From JBGTGG01 sp964398945 (GTDB lineage Bacteria; Bacteroidota; Bacteroidia; Cytophagales; Cyclobacteriaceae), in NCBI GenBank assembly GCA_964398945.1, contig CAYNOT010000021.1, forward strand, positions 34,969 through 98,968: a stretch of 64,000 nucleotides of DNA, given 5' to 3'. The translations under genes and the position numbers were made by a program. Within the stretch, counting starts at the first letter, position 1. Each line of letters begins with the position of its first letter. The notes beneath the pieces are model-generated. The model searched no databases, was not told where the DNA came from, and was given only the letters and a program-made list of their open reading frames with translations. Shown in pieces: positions 25,362-34,606 of this stretch.

Positions 25362-26207
25362 ATGAAAAAAATACTTGTTCCTTGCGATTTTTCTACCCAG
25401 GCTGTAGATGCATTTCGCTTTGCGTTGGATGTTAATGCCCAATCAAAGGGCGAGATACACCTGGTAAATGTAATTGAAGTGCCAGTGGTACATGATTCTT
25501 TGTTGATGCCCATTCATACTTTTGAAGAATCACTATTTAAGGAATTAAAAGATAAAACCGAAAAGCAGTTTGCCAAGCTTCGTGATAAATATGGAAAGGA
25601 AAACAAGAAAGTAAAGACCACCATTTTATTTGGGCCGCCCTCATCCATGATCCTGGATTATGTTGAAGAGAAGAATATCGACATCGTGATCATGGGGACA
25701 AAAGGTGCTTCCGGTATGAAGGAAGTGTTCATTGGTTCGAATGCGGAAAAGATCGTACGGAAAGTAACCTGTCCGGTGCTGACCATTAAGAAATATATAA
25801 AACCACCAATCAAAAATATAGTTTTTCCGAATACCCTTCATCAGGATCAGGAAGAGCTGGTGATGCGTGTAAAAGCATTGCAGTATTTTTTCAAGGCCAC
25901 CCTTCACATTGTGTGGATCAACACACCAAGCAATTTCACACGTGACACCACCACACACAAACGCTTGAAGGATTTTGCAAAGCGGTTTATGTTAAAGGAC
26001 TTCACACTCAATATTTTTAATGACCCCTATGAGGAAACAGGGGTGATGAATTTCACGGAGATGATTGGTGCAGATATGATTGCGTTAGGAACACACAGTC
26101 GCAAAGGGTTATCGCATTTCCTCAATGGAAGTGTTGCCGAAGATATCGTAAACCATGTGGATTGCCCAATCTGGACAAGCACGATGATGTTGGACAATAA
26201 AAAGTAG
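25362..26207 (+). CDS. Tandem universal stress protein
   Basis: 281 residues made of two UspA domains. Domain 1 (1-145) starts KKILVPCDFSTQAVDAFRFA and has the ATP-binding loop MGTKGASGMKEVFIGSNAEK. Domain 2 (148-280) has IALGTHSRKGLSHFLNGSVAED, also matching G-2x-G-9x-G(S/T). Both loops seem intact, so it may bind two nucleotides. Cytoplasmic. It lies 25 bases before the CcoI ATPase gene, a common neighbour pattern with respiratory genes in Bacteroidota. Confidence 0.93.
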   Translation: MKKILVPCDFSTQAVDAFRFALDVNAQSKGEIHLVNVIEVPVVHDSLLMPIHTFEESLFKELKDKTEKQFAKLRDKYGKENKKVKTTILFGPPSSMILDYVEEKNIDIVIMGTKGASGMKEVFIGSNAEKIVRKVTCPVLTIKKYIKPPIKNIVFPNTLHQDQEELVMRVKALQYFFKATLHIVWINTPSNFTRDTTTHKRLKDFAKRFMLKDFTLNIFNDPYEETGVMNFTEMIGADMIALGTHSRKGLSHFLNGSVAEDIVNHVDCPIWTSTMMLDNKK

Positions 26208-26232
26208 TTTTTTAATTCGATAACTGCTGTCT

Positions 26233-28620
26233 ATGTCGGAATTAAGAATGCCTGTTGAAGAAAAGCTAACCTGTTTTCATTGTCACAAGGATTGTGAAGA
26301 TGATGTTTTATGGATGGCGGATAAGGCTTTTTGTTGCTATGGCTGTAAAACCGTATTTGAAATCCTTCAGGAAAATGACCTGTGTGATTTTTATACACTT
26401 GATGAACGACCGGGCATTCAGCAGAAAAACCCCGTTGCTTCTTTTTCTTATTTGGACGAACCTGAAGTTCGCGCCAAGCTCATCCGATTTGAATCAAAAG
26501 ATTTTGTACGCGTAGAATTCTCTATTCCAACAATACATTGTGTGAGTTGTATTTGGTTGTTGGAAAACCTTCACAAAATAAATGATGGCGCAATTCGAGT
26601 GCTTGTAAATTTTTCAGCCAAGACGGCTACGATCGATTTTAATCCTTCCCGGATTTCACTGGGGGGGGTAGCAAATTTGATTGCAACATTAGGATATGCT
26701 CCGCGCATTTCGCTTGACGAGGATAAGACTTCAAAATCAAAAAAATTCGACAAAGGTTTAGTTTTAAAATTGGCCATAGCAGGATTTTGTTTCGGCAATG
26801 TGATGCTGTTTAGTTTTCCTGAATACCTCGGCATTGATGCCTCCGAAAAAACCTTGTTAACGCTATTCACATGGTTGAATTTTGGGTTGGCCATCCCCGT
26901 CACGTTTTATTGTGGTCAGGATTATTTTATAGCAGCCTGGAAAAGTTTTAAACAGCGGCAAATCAACATTGATGTACCGCTTGCCTTGGGGATTGCTGTC
27001 CTTTTTTTACGAAGTGGCTGGGATATCATTTCCGGTACAGGCCCAGGGTATGTTGATTCATTGGCGGGATTGGTTTTCTTTTTATTGATCGGACGGTGGT
27101 TTCAGGGCAAGACCTACGAATCCCTTGCCTTTGACCGCGATTATAAATCCTATTTTCCACTGGCCGTTTTAAAAGGCACAGGCGAAGAATGGAAATCGGT
27201 ATTGGTATCCAATCTTGGTGTGGGTGATTTTATTCGCGTCCGCAACATGGAAATTGTACCAGCCGATTGTGTACTGCATGATGCAGAAGGATTCATCGAC
27301 TATAGTTTTGTTACGGGCGAGTCGCGCGCGGTGCGCATTGAACGCGGGGAGGTTGTCTATGCCGGGGGCCGCATCATTGGAAAACCGGTTGAATTGAAAG
27401 TTCAGAAAAAAACTTCGCAAAGTCATTTAACAAGCTTGTGGGGCAACGGGATTTTTGAAAAGAAAGATGAGCGTGTGTATGCGCGTATGCTGGACAGGGT
27501 TGCACATTATTTTACGTGGATCATTTTAGGAATTGCATTGATTTCAGCAGTGTATTGGTTGGTTGTTGATGCTTCACAAGTTTGGCTCGTGGTTTCTGCG
27601 ATATTGATTGTGGCGTGTCCTTGTGCGCTGGCAATGTCGGCACCATTTACCTTTGGAAATATGGTTCGCGTTTTTGGTCGCCATGGTTTGTACTTAAAAA
27701 ACCCAGGCGTAATTGAACGCATGGCGAAAGTAGATGCGATTGTGTTTGACAAAACCGGAACGGTGACCCACGGTGATGCAGATGTAAAAATCGTTGGTGA
27801 ATTTTCTGTTAGCGAATTGGGAATTATTAAAGAGTTATCTTCTTTCTCCACGCATCCATTAAGTGCGATGATTTCAAAAAGTATTCAGCAAAAATCAGCT
27901 GTGGATATTTTTGATTACCGGGAATGGCCGGGAAAGGGAATTGAAGGTATTGTAGATGGAAAGCGCTATCGATTGGGTTCGGCAAGTTTCATTGCGCATA
28001 CCACAAATGATTCTTCGAAAGCATCGTATGTGTATGTTTCCATTGATGGTGATATAAAAGGATATTTTCAAATCGAAACGAATATACGATCCGGGCTACC
28101 AACATTAATGATACACCTGAAAAATAAATTTGTTGCATTGCTATCAGGCGACAATGATGCAGACCGCTCACGGATGGGTTCATTTTTTTCGGAGATGCAG
28201 TTCAACCAAAACCCGCACGATAAGTTGGACTATATCAAAATGTTGCAAGGGAAGGGAAACAAGGTGATGATGTTGGGGGATGGTTTGAATGATTCAGGTG
28301 CATTGAAGCAAAGTGAAGTCGGGATTTCAGTAACGGATGATACAGGAATCTTTACACCTGCTTCGGATGGGATTTTAATGGGCAACAAGGTTGTGTTGCT
28401 GGATCGTTTTTTAGCGTTATCGAAATCGGCAACCCGGATTTTGAAAACAAGTTTTGTGATTTCGTTTTTGTATAATATTGTAGGGTTGAGTTTTGCGGTC
28501 ACCGGAAACCTCGATCCGATTGTTGCGGCTATTTTGATGCCGGTGAGTAGCATCAGCGTAGTGGGGTTTGCAACCCTTGCGGTGAATTTTTCTTCTATGA
28601 ACGCATTTAAGAAAGCATGA
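26233..28620 (+). CDS. ccoI: CcoI-type copper P1B ATPase
   Basis: 795 residues. The N-terminal metal-binding region has CFHCHKDC and CCYGC clusters (residues 15-40), then an HMA-like domain with IHCVSCIW. Eight membrane segments include the ion site VACPCALAMSAPF. Phosphorylation motif DKTGTVTHGD, actuator TGES in VTGESRAV, and hinge GDGLNDSGAL are present. CcoI/FixI exports or delivers copper for cbb3 cytochrome oxidase assembly in the inner membrane. Its stop overlaps the ccoS start (ATGA). No ccoN, ccoO, ccoP or ccoG lies in the window. Confidence 0.94.
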   Translation: MSELRMPVEEKLTCFHCHKDCEDDVLWMADKAFCCYGCKTVFEILQENDLCDFYTLDERPGIQQKNPVASFSYLDEPEVRAKLIRFESKDFVRVEFSIPTIHCVSCIWLLENLHKINDGAIRVLVNFSAKTATIDFNPSRISLGGVANLIATLGYAPRISLDEDKTSKSKKFDKGLVLKLAIAGFCFGNVMLFSFPEYLGIDASEKTLLTLFTWLNFGLAIPVTFYCGQDYFIAAWKSFKQRQINIDVPLALGIAVLFLRSGWDIISGTGPGYVDSLAGLVFFLLIGRWFQGKTYESLAFDRDYKSYFPLAVLKGTGEEWKSVLVSNLGVGDFIRVRNMEIVPADCVLHDAEGFIDYSFVTGESRAVRIERGEVVYAGGRIIGKPVELKVQKKTSQSHLTSLWGNGIFEKKDERVYARMLDRVAHYFTWIILGIALISAVYWLVVDASQVWLVVSAILIVACPCALAMSAPFTFGNMVRVFGRHGLYLKNPGVIERMAKVDAIVFDKTGTVTHGDADVKIVGEFSVSELGIIKELSSFSTHPLSAMISKSIQQKSAVDIFDYREWPGKGIEGIVDGKRYRLGSASFIAHTTNDSSKASYVYVSIDGDIKGYFQIETNIRSGLPTLMIHLKNKFVALLSGDNDADRSRMGSFFSEMQFNQNPHDKLDYIKMLQGKGNKVMMLGDGLNDSGALKQSEVGISVTDDTGIFTPASDGILMGNKVVLLDRFLALSKSATRILKTSFVISFLYNIVGLSFAVTGNLDPIVAAILMPVSSISVVGFATLAVNFSSMNAFKKA

Positions 28621-28781
28621 ACATCATTATTATACTCATATTGATTAGCCTGACCATCGCGATTGTTTTTCTTGGCATATTCATTTGGAATATGAAATCA
28701 GGACAATACGATGATACAGAAACGCCATCGATCCGGATGTTGTTTGATGATAAGCCGAAGAAGAAAAAGAATAAGATTTGA
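28617..28781 (+). CDS. ccoS: cbb3 oxidase assembly protein CcoS
   Basis: 54 residues, overlapping ccoI by four bases. One N-terminal helix (IIIILILISLTIAIVFLGIF) is followed by the CcoS signature WNMKSGQYDDTETPSIRML and a lysine-rich tail. CcoS is needed for insertion of heme and copper cofactors into cbb3 oxidase. The gene ends in a repeat-rich region rather than running into ccoNO. Confidence 0.93.
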   Translation: MNIIIILILISLTIAIVFLGIFIWNMKSGQYDDTETPSIRMLFDDKPKKKKNKI

Positions 28782-29241
28782 TAATTTGGAGATGTGAAGA
28801 TTTGTTGATTGAAATGCCATTCAATCCGGGATTGAGACAATATTCAAATCGCAGCCCATGCCGGACAATGTTCCGGCATCTGGTTTTGATTTCTAAAATA
28901 CACATTGAGCCCCGGAGGGCTAACACATCTCGTCTAACCGCTGATACATCCGCAATTAGCGTCTGATGAGTGTGACTAGAAAGCTCCGGAGGAGCGGAAT
29001 ATTTGTAGCCACGGGTGCAACCCGTGGATAAAAGTATTTGTTAAATCCGTGTCGCCTGCAAACGTTCGATGAAACATTTCATCTCCTTCGACACGAAAGC
29101 ACGAAATTTCATTCACGTGTTTAGAATTTTCAATTCGGTTGAGGGACAAACCATCTCACCTGCAACCTGTTACTGGTGACCGGTAACGAAACCAGTCTTT
29201 GCGATTTCTTTGCGAAAAAACTTTGCGGTCTTTGCGTGAGA
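28782..29241. repeat. Mosaic of intergenic palindromes
   Basis: No gene. It contains an ATGCCGGA / TCCGGCAT hairpin (28858-28879) of the family also found at 33050 and 33862. Next are a GAGCCCCGGAGGGC stretch (28911-28924), AGCTCCGGAGGAGCGGAAT (28982-29000), a CCACGGG/CCCGTGG hairpin (29009-29025) and TTTGCG-rich words (29199-29240). Such units are scattered between genes in many Bacteroidota; their function is not known. CcoS and IcmF transcripts converge here, so some of these may terminate transcription. Confidence 0.55.
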
Positions 29242-32200
29242 TCACATATTCCTCCGGTACTGGCCACCCACTTCGAACAACGCCTTCGTTATCTGTCCCA
29301 ACGAACAGACCTTGGTAGCTTCCATTAATTCCTCAAAAATATTTTTGTTGTGGATAGCAGCTTGCTGAACAGCTTCAATACTTTTTAAAACCTTTGATTC
29401 CTGGAATTTATTCAGGTTCTTCAACATTGCAATCTGATATTCTTTCTCTTCGGTGGTCGCACGGATCACTTCCTGTGGAATAATCGTAGGCGATCCTTTC
29501 GAACTCAAGAATGTGTTCACTCCAATGATCGGGAACTCGCCCGTATGTTTCAACGTCTCGTAATACAAACTTTCCTCCTGGATTTTACCACGCTGGTACA
29601 TGGTTTCCATCGCGCCCAATACGCCACCTCGTTCAGTGATGCGATCAAATTCCATCAATACGGCCTCTTCAACCAAATCGGTAAGCTCTTCAATGATAAA
29701 GGATCCCTGTATCGGGTTTTCGTTTTTCGATAATCCCAACTCTTTGTTGATGATCAACTGGATTGCCATCGCCCTGCGCACCGATTCTTCCGTGGGCGTA
29801 GTAATCGCCTCATCATAGGCATTCGTGTGCAATGAATTACAATTATCATAAATCGCATACAACGCCTGCAACGTGGTACGAATGTCATTGAAGTCGATCT
29901 CCTGCGCATGCAACGAACGCCCCGATGTTTGGATATGGTACTTCAACATCTGCGAACGTGCATCGGCACCGTATTTATTTTTCATCGCTTTGGCCCACAA
30001 CCTGCGCGCTACGCGACCGATCACAGAATACTCGGGATCAATTCCATTCGAAAAGAAGAACGACAAGTTCGGTGCAAACTTGTTGATGTCCATGCCGCGG
30101 CTCAAATAGTATTCCACGTAAGTAAAACCATTCGACAATGTAAAGGCCAATTGCGTAAGCGGATTGGCCCCGGCTTCGGCAATGTGATAGCCGGAAATTG
30201 AAACGGAATAAAAATTCCGGACATTCTTTTCAATAAAGTATTGCTGCACATCGCCCATCAACCGAAGCGCAAACTCGGTTGAGAAAATACAGGTGTTTTG
30301 TGCCTGGTCTTCTTTTAAAATATCGGCTTGCACGGTGCCGCGTACTTGTGATAACGTTTCTGTTTTTATTTTTTCATACACTTCTTTCGGCAATACCTGG
30401 TCCCCGGTAACGCCCAACAACATTAACCCCAGCCCGTCATTTCCTTTTGGGAGCGGTCCCTGATAAGCAGGACGCTCTGCTCCTTTATATAAAGCATCAA
30501 TTTTTGTATTGACTTCTTCTTCCAACCCATTGGCCTTGATGTACAGCTCGCATTGCTGGTCGATGGCCGCGTTCATAAAAAAACCAAGTAGCATTGGCGC
30601 GGGGCCGTTGATCGTCATCGATACAGACGTGAGTGGATTTGATAAGTTGAAACCGGAATATAATTTCTTCGCATCGTCAAGGCAGCAAATCGAAACGCCA
30701 GCATTACCAATCTTACCATAAATATCCGGACGGTAATCAGGATCATGGCCATACAGTGTTACTGAATCAAACGCAGTCGATAACCGCTTGGCAGGCATCG
30801 AAATACTCACGTAATGAAAACGCCTGTTGGTACGTTCGGGCCCGCCTTCCCCGGCAAACATCCGCGTTGGATCTTCACCTTCACGCTTGAAAGGATAGAT
30901 ACCGGCCGTATACGGAAATGCGCCCGGTACATTTTCTTGCAACGTCCATTTTAAAATATCGCCCCACGCCTGGTATTTTGGCAAGGCTACTTTCGGAATC
31001 TGTAAGTGCGACAACGACTCACTGTGCGTTTGAATCGAAAGTTCTTTATCGCGTACTTTAAATTTAAACACCGGGCCTTTGTACGTGCGCACGGTTTGTT
31101 GCCAGTCTTCAATGATCTTCCAGTTCTTTGGATCGAGGTTGAGTTTAACCCGGTCGAATTCCGCCTGCAATATTTTTACGATTTCCTTTTCTGCAACGGT
31201 GTTGATCGTTTTGTCAATCGCATACAATTGCTGCGCCACTTCCGCTTGTTCGTTTACCCATATATCGTAGTTGCGGTTGCTTTCCGAAATTTCAGAAAGG
31301 TAGCGCGTACGATTAGGCGGGATCACAAAAATCTTTTCCGACATCTCCAGTGAAATCTCAAAAGCAGATTGAAGTTTGGCCCCCGTTTTTTCAACGAGCT
31401 TGTCCATCAACGCCTTGTACAATTGGTTGGTGCCCGGATCATTGAATTGAGAAGCAATGGTTCCGTGCACCGGCATGTCTTCCGGTTTTTTGTCCCACAA
31501 CCCGTGGTTGCGTTGGTATTGTTTTTTTACATCACGCAAGGCATCCAGTGCCCCGCGTTTGTCAAACTTGTTGAGTGCAATGATGTCGGCAAAGTCGAGC
31601 ATGTCGATTTTTTCCAACTGCGTGGCAGCACCATATTCCGGTGTCATGATGTACATCGACACATCACTATGGTCCAGGATTTCTGTATCGCTTTGTCCGA
31701 TGCCGGAAGTTTCCAAAATGATGAGATCAAAACCTGCGGCTTTCAAAACGGAAACAGCTTCCTTCACATAAGCCGACAATGCCAGGTTGGCCTGCCGTGT
31801 GGCAAGGGAGCGCATGTACACGTGCGGATGGTTGACGGCATTCATGCGGATGCGATCGCCCAATAAGGCACCTCCGGTTTTGCGTTTTGACGGATCGACC
31901 GAAATCACACCGATTGACTTGTCCTTGAAGTCTGTTACAAACCTGCGGATGATTTCATCGACCATCGAAGATTTCCCTGCACCGCCTGTTCCCGTTATAC
32001 CGAGCACCGGGGTTTTTGCCTGTGCTGCTTTTTCATGCACCGCTTTGAAAACATCCGCATGGTCATCATAGAAATTTTCTGCGGCCGAAATAATTTGGCC
32101 AATCAACAGGTGGTTGTTCGTTGTTAGTTGTTCGCCTACCTGTCCGGTAGGCAGAATGTTGGCGACAATATTTTTTCCGGTAGGAAAATCACTTTGTTGG

Positions 32201-32676
32201 ACGAGGTCATTGATCATCCCTTGTAAACCGAGCGCGCGCCCATCATCGGGTGAGTAGATGCGCGTGATGCCATAGTCCATCAGTTCTTTTATTTCTTCGG
32301 GGAGGATGACACCACCGCCACCGCCAAAAATTTTAATATGGCCGGCACCTTTTTCCTTTAATAAATCAAACATGTATTTGAAATATTCATTGTGGCCGCC
32401 CTGATAGCTCGTCATGGCGATCGACTGCGCATCTTCCTGGATGGCGGTGTTCACCACTTCTTCCACGGAGCGGTCGTGGCCGAGGTGGATGACTTCCACC
32501 CCGGTGGACTGGATGATCCTGCGCATGATGTTGATGGCAGCATCGTGGCCATCGAAGAGGCTGGCCGCAGTGACAATCCGTACTTTGTTGACGGGCTTGT
32601 AGGGCAGGGGCGCTGCATGGCCGGCCAGCGATTGCGTTTTTTCTTTCTGTTGGGCAGGAATGGTATCTGTGCTCAT
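29242..32676 (-). CDS. icmF: IcmF: isobutyryl-CoA mutase fused to its G-protein chaperone
   Basis: 1144 residues. Order: B12-binding domain (about 30-160; SLFDGHDAAINIM holds the cobalt-ligating His), MeaB-like GTPase (220-440; P-loop GITGTGGAGKSS at 227-238, NKFDKRG for guanine), then the acyl-CoA mutase barrel (550-1140; RMFAGEGGPERTNRRFHYVS). This order is diagnostic of IcmF and not of methylmalonyl-CoA mutase. It interconverts isobutyryl- and butyryl-CoA (or related branched acyl-CoAs) with adenosylcobalamin. A palindromic repeat sits in the linker between the first two domains, encoding residues around LPTGQVGEQ (175-183). Monocistronic. Confidence 0.93.
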   Translation of the reverse strand: MSTDTIPAQQKEKTQSLAGHAAPLPYKPVNKVRIVTAASLFDGHDAAINIMRRIIQSTGVEVIHLGHDRSVEEVVNTAIQEDAQSIAMTSYQGGHNEYFKYMFDLLKEKGAGHIKIFGGGGGVILPEEIKELMDYGITRIYSPDDGRALGLQGMINDLVQQSDFPTGKNIVANILPTGQVGEQLTTNNHLLIGQIISAAENFYDDHADVFKAVHEKAAQAKTPVLGITGTGGAGKSSMVDEIIRRFVTDFKDKSIGVISVDPSKRKTGGALLGDRIRMNAVNHPHVYMRSLATRQANLALSAYVKEAVSVLKAAGFDLIILETSGIGQSDTEILDHSDVSMYIMTPEYGAATQLEKIDMLDFADIIALNKFDKRGALDALRDVKKQYQRNHGLWDKKPEDMPVHGTIASQFNDPGTNQLYKALMDKLVEKTGAKLQSAFEISLEMSEKIFVIPPNRTRYLSEISESNRNYDIWVNEQAEVAQQLYAIDKTINTVAEKEIVKILQAEFDRVKLNLDPKNWKIIEDWQQTVRTYKGPVFKFKVRDKELSIQTHSESLSHLQIPKVALPKYQAWGDILKWTLQENVPGAFPYTAGIYPFKREGEDPTRMFAGEGGPERTNRRFHYVSISMPAKRLSTAFDSVTLYGHDPDYRPDIYGKIGNAGVSICCLDDAKKLYSGFNLSNPLTSVSMTINGPAPMLLGFFMNAAIDQQCELYIKANGLEEEVNTKIDALYKGAERPAYQGPLPKGNDGLGLMLLGVTGDQVLPKEVYEKIKTETLSQVRGTVQADILKEDQAQNTCIFSTEFALRLMGDVQQYFIEKNVRNFYSVSISGYHIAEAGANPLTQLAFTLSNGFTYVEYYLSRGMDINKFAPNLSFFFSNGIDPEYSVIGRVARRLWAKAMKNKYGADARSQMLKYHIQTSGRSLHAQEIDFNDIRTTLQALYAIYDNCNSLHTNAYDEAITTPTEESVRRAMAIQLIINKELGLSKNENPIQGSFIIEELTDLVEEAVLMEFDRITERGGVLGAMETMYQRGKIQEESLYYETLKHTGEFPIIGVNTFLSSKGSPTIIPQEVIRATTEEKEYQIAMLKNLNKFQESKVLKSIEAVQQAAIHNKNIFEELMEATKVCSLGQITKALFEVGGQYRRNM
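32134..32152. repeat. Palindrome inside icmF
   Basis: GCCTACC, loop TGTCC, GGTAGGC. It lies in frame within the linker between the B12 and GTPase domains of IcmF. From memory, similar CTACC..GGTAG palindromes are common intergenic repeats in Bacteroidota. Confidence 0.5.
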
Positions 32677-33240
32677 GGAAATCGATTGTTGAGGGGCAAA
32701 AATAACGATTTTGAGAGGATTGTACTAACGGGTGGTAGGGATGTTGTTTGGATTGAAAAGTTGGAAACTTTCTATGTGAAATGCCTCGTTGCAGGGAGGG
32801 ACGAAACCAACTGGTGGATAATTTCTCAGAGACTCTTCGCTGACGCTCTGAGTGACGTTCGAGGTACGTCCTTCAGAAGGAGAACTGAAGAACCTTTGGA
32901 GATAATTAAAGTGATTAATGGTGTTGGGTTTTAGGGTAGCGGTTATTGACTGAAACACCATGACCCCGGAATGAAATCCGGGGTGGGGCGCATTTCAAAC
33001 CGGAGCCCATGCTGTATTTTCTGGAGTGGCGTATTTCAAATCGGAACCCATGCCGGACTTTGTTCCGGCATCTTAAAATCTTGAAACTTGCACAAAATAT
33101 TACGTTGATTGCGCTAATTTAAAGTTGCCGCTTACATTTGCCACGTGGAAAGTTGTGCACAACGAATATATAGTTCCTCACTATGTTGAATGAGTAAAAC
33201 TCCACTGTAATTAAATTTTTTATAAACTTAAATTTTAAAA
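32677..33240. repeat. Intergenic repeat cluster upstream of icmF and the next lipoprotein
   Basis: No gene. Units: a diverged copy of the 21833 hairpin (32827-32903); CCCCGGA-ATGAAA-TCCGGGG (32964-32983); two tandem units beginning CATTTCAAAC/TATTTCAAAT, the second with the ATGCCGGA/TCCGGCAT hairpin (33050-33071). A promoter-like TACATTTG is at 33133-33140 with a TTG 21 bases upstream, weakly supporting a start for the lipoprotein gene. Confidence 0.55.
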
Positions 33241-33783
33241 ATGAAAATCGTTGGAAGATTAATGTCTGTTCTGTTTGTAGTAATGGCTTCACTTTTTATT
33301 GCAGGTTGCGATAAAGAGGATGAGGGGCCAAATTGTGGTAAAGCTGGTGAATTTTCAATGACGCTAAATGGTGAAAGTTGGACTGCGGAATCGTTTAACA
33401 ATACTTTTTTAATTTCTACCACCGCAGGTGCGGAGGCACGCAGGTTGGATATTCGTGCAATCCATGAAGACGGGTCTCAATTAATTCTTACATTAAGTGA
33501 TAGCCCGGGTACATCAACTGGAAACTGTGTTACCGTTGGTGATTTTGTTGGTGTTGAAGATCTAACCAGTGCAGATGATTTTTTCTTTACTGCTATGTAT
33601 TTTGATGCTGCAGGCAATATTACGCAAATAGCTACAGAAGGGGATTTGGAGATCACAGTGTGCAATGATCAAACGATTTCTGGAACGTTCTCATATCAAG
33701 CTTTTGGCCTTGGAGAAGAGGAAGAAATCATGGCATTAGATGGAAGTTTTTCCAATATTTGTTATAAGGTTTTAAAACCCTAA
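33241..33783 (+). CDS. Lipoprotein, DUF6252-like
   Basis: 180 residues. Signal and lipobox FIAGCDKED place the Cys near residue 23. The mature part (FSMTLNGESWTA, then AGAEARRLDIRAIHEDGSQLILTLSD and ISGTFSYQAFG) resembles the DUF6252-type lipoproteins of Bacteroidota, predicted to be all-beta. Function unknown. A terminator follows, and copies of one palindromic repeat flank the gene on both sides in the same orientation. Confidence 0.78.
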   Translation: MKIVGRLMSVLFVVMASLFIAGCDKEDEGPNCGKAGEFSMTLNGESWTAESFNNTFLISTTAGAEARRLDIRAIHEDGSQLILTLSDSPGTSTGNCVTVGDFVGVEDLTSADDFFFTAMYFDAAGNITQIATEGDLEITVCNDQTISGTFSYQAFGLGEEEEIMALDGSFSNICYKVLKP

Positions 33784-33796
33784 AACTTTCTTGTTC

Positions 33797-33832
33797 AAGC
33801 GGTTGGTGGCAGTACCAGCCGCTTTTTTATTT
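33797..33832 (+). terminator. Terminator after the lipoprotein gene
   Basis: Arms AAGCGGTTGGT (33797-33807) and ACCAGCCGCTT (33814-33824; one bulge mismatch), then TTTTTATTTTT. Confidence 0.8.
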
Positions 33833-33837
33833 TTAGT

Positions 33838-33890
33838 GGAGCGCATTTCAAACCGGGGCCCATGCCGGACTTTGTTCCGGCATCTTTAAA
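33838..33890. repeat. CATTTCAAACCGG / ATGCCGGA hairpin repeat
   Basis: GAGCGCATTTCAAACCGG followed by the hairpin ATGCCGGA ... TCCGGCAT (33862-33883). The same unit occurs at about 33029-33073 and, diverged, at 28843-28881. Confidence 0.7.
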
Positions 33891-33908
33891 ATTTTATGGG
33901 CATATCTC

Positions 33909-34361
33909 TCAAAATATAATCTCCTCTTCGATCTGGTTTCCCCACCCTGCATACCGACCATGCACCCCAACATAATCGGTTAACTCAACATCGCTATACG
34001 CGCAGCCGTCATAGATCTCTATGCTTACTTCCACTAACTCCCATGAATTTTCAACGAAGTGCCAATTAAAATGGTGGGTATGGTTTGTGTTGTAGCCATT
34101 GCTACCGTTTCGTATGTCACCTGCGGGAAATTGATTGCGTTCATTTTTTGGAAGTGCTAGTTGGTTCAGGCATTGCTGAATTACTAGCGGGTTTGATGTG
34201 GCGGCTATAAAACTTGTATCCTGCCAGTTACCATGGTTTTCTAACGCGCAACTTTTAAACCTGAAATACCGCAACTCTTGAATGGGTTCTTCTTTGTCGC
34301 ACGACAATAATAAAACACCTGAGATGGTTGTCATTAAAATAATAGCAAGTTTTAATTTCAT
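33909..34361 (-). CDS. Small lipoprotein of unknown function
   Basis: 150 residues from ATG 34361; this start gives a signal peptide MKLKLAIILMTTISG and lipobox LLLSCDKEE with Cys near residue 21. Longer starts only add non-signal sequence. The mature domain is rich in aromatic residues, Asn and His (NTNHTHHFNWHFVENSWELVE) and ends YAGWGNQIEEEIIF. It could bind a ligand or metal through the HTHHFNWHF cluster, but I recognise no family. Confidence 0.7.
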   Translation of the reverse strand: MKLKLAIILMTTISGVLLLSCDKEEPIQELRYFRFKSCALENHGNWQDTSFIAATSNPLVIQQCLNQLALPKNERNQFPAGDIRNGSNGYNTNHTHHFNWHFVENSWELVEVSIEIYDGCAYSDVELTDYVGVHGRYAGWGNQIEEEIIF

Positions 34362-34606
34362 TTGGTATTGCTTTGGGTTGTAATTGTGTATAGAAGCTTT
34401 TGACACTACGCGGTCTGAAAAAGTTGCAAACAGATTAAAAATCATTTTTTCCTCAGCGTTCTCGCGGCTACCAATGAGGAAAGACTAGCAATGTTTCGAT
34501 GTTGTGGAATGGGATACCCTAGAAAAATTCAATAACCTTTTTATCGCTATACCGTAAGACATTACTTGTTGAGAAAAATATCTTCATCCACAAAAAAAAT
34601 GACCCC

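Noticed and set aside
31369..31866. 165-codon plus-strand frame inside icmF
   Set aside because: It is the antisense shadow of a long conserved gene, with no start site or motif.
32725..32961. Minus-strand open frame containing VTQSVSEESLR
   Set aside because: The peptide comes from translating the long hairpin repeat; similar peptides appear wherever the repeat occurs.
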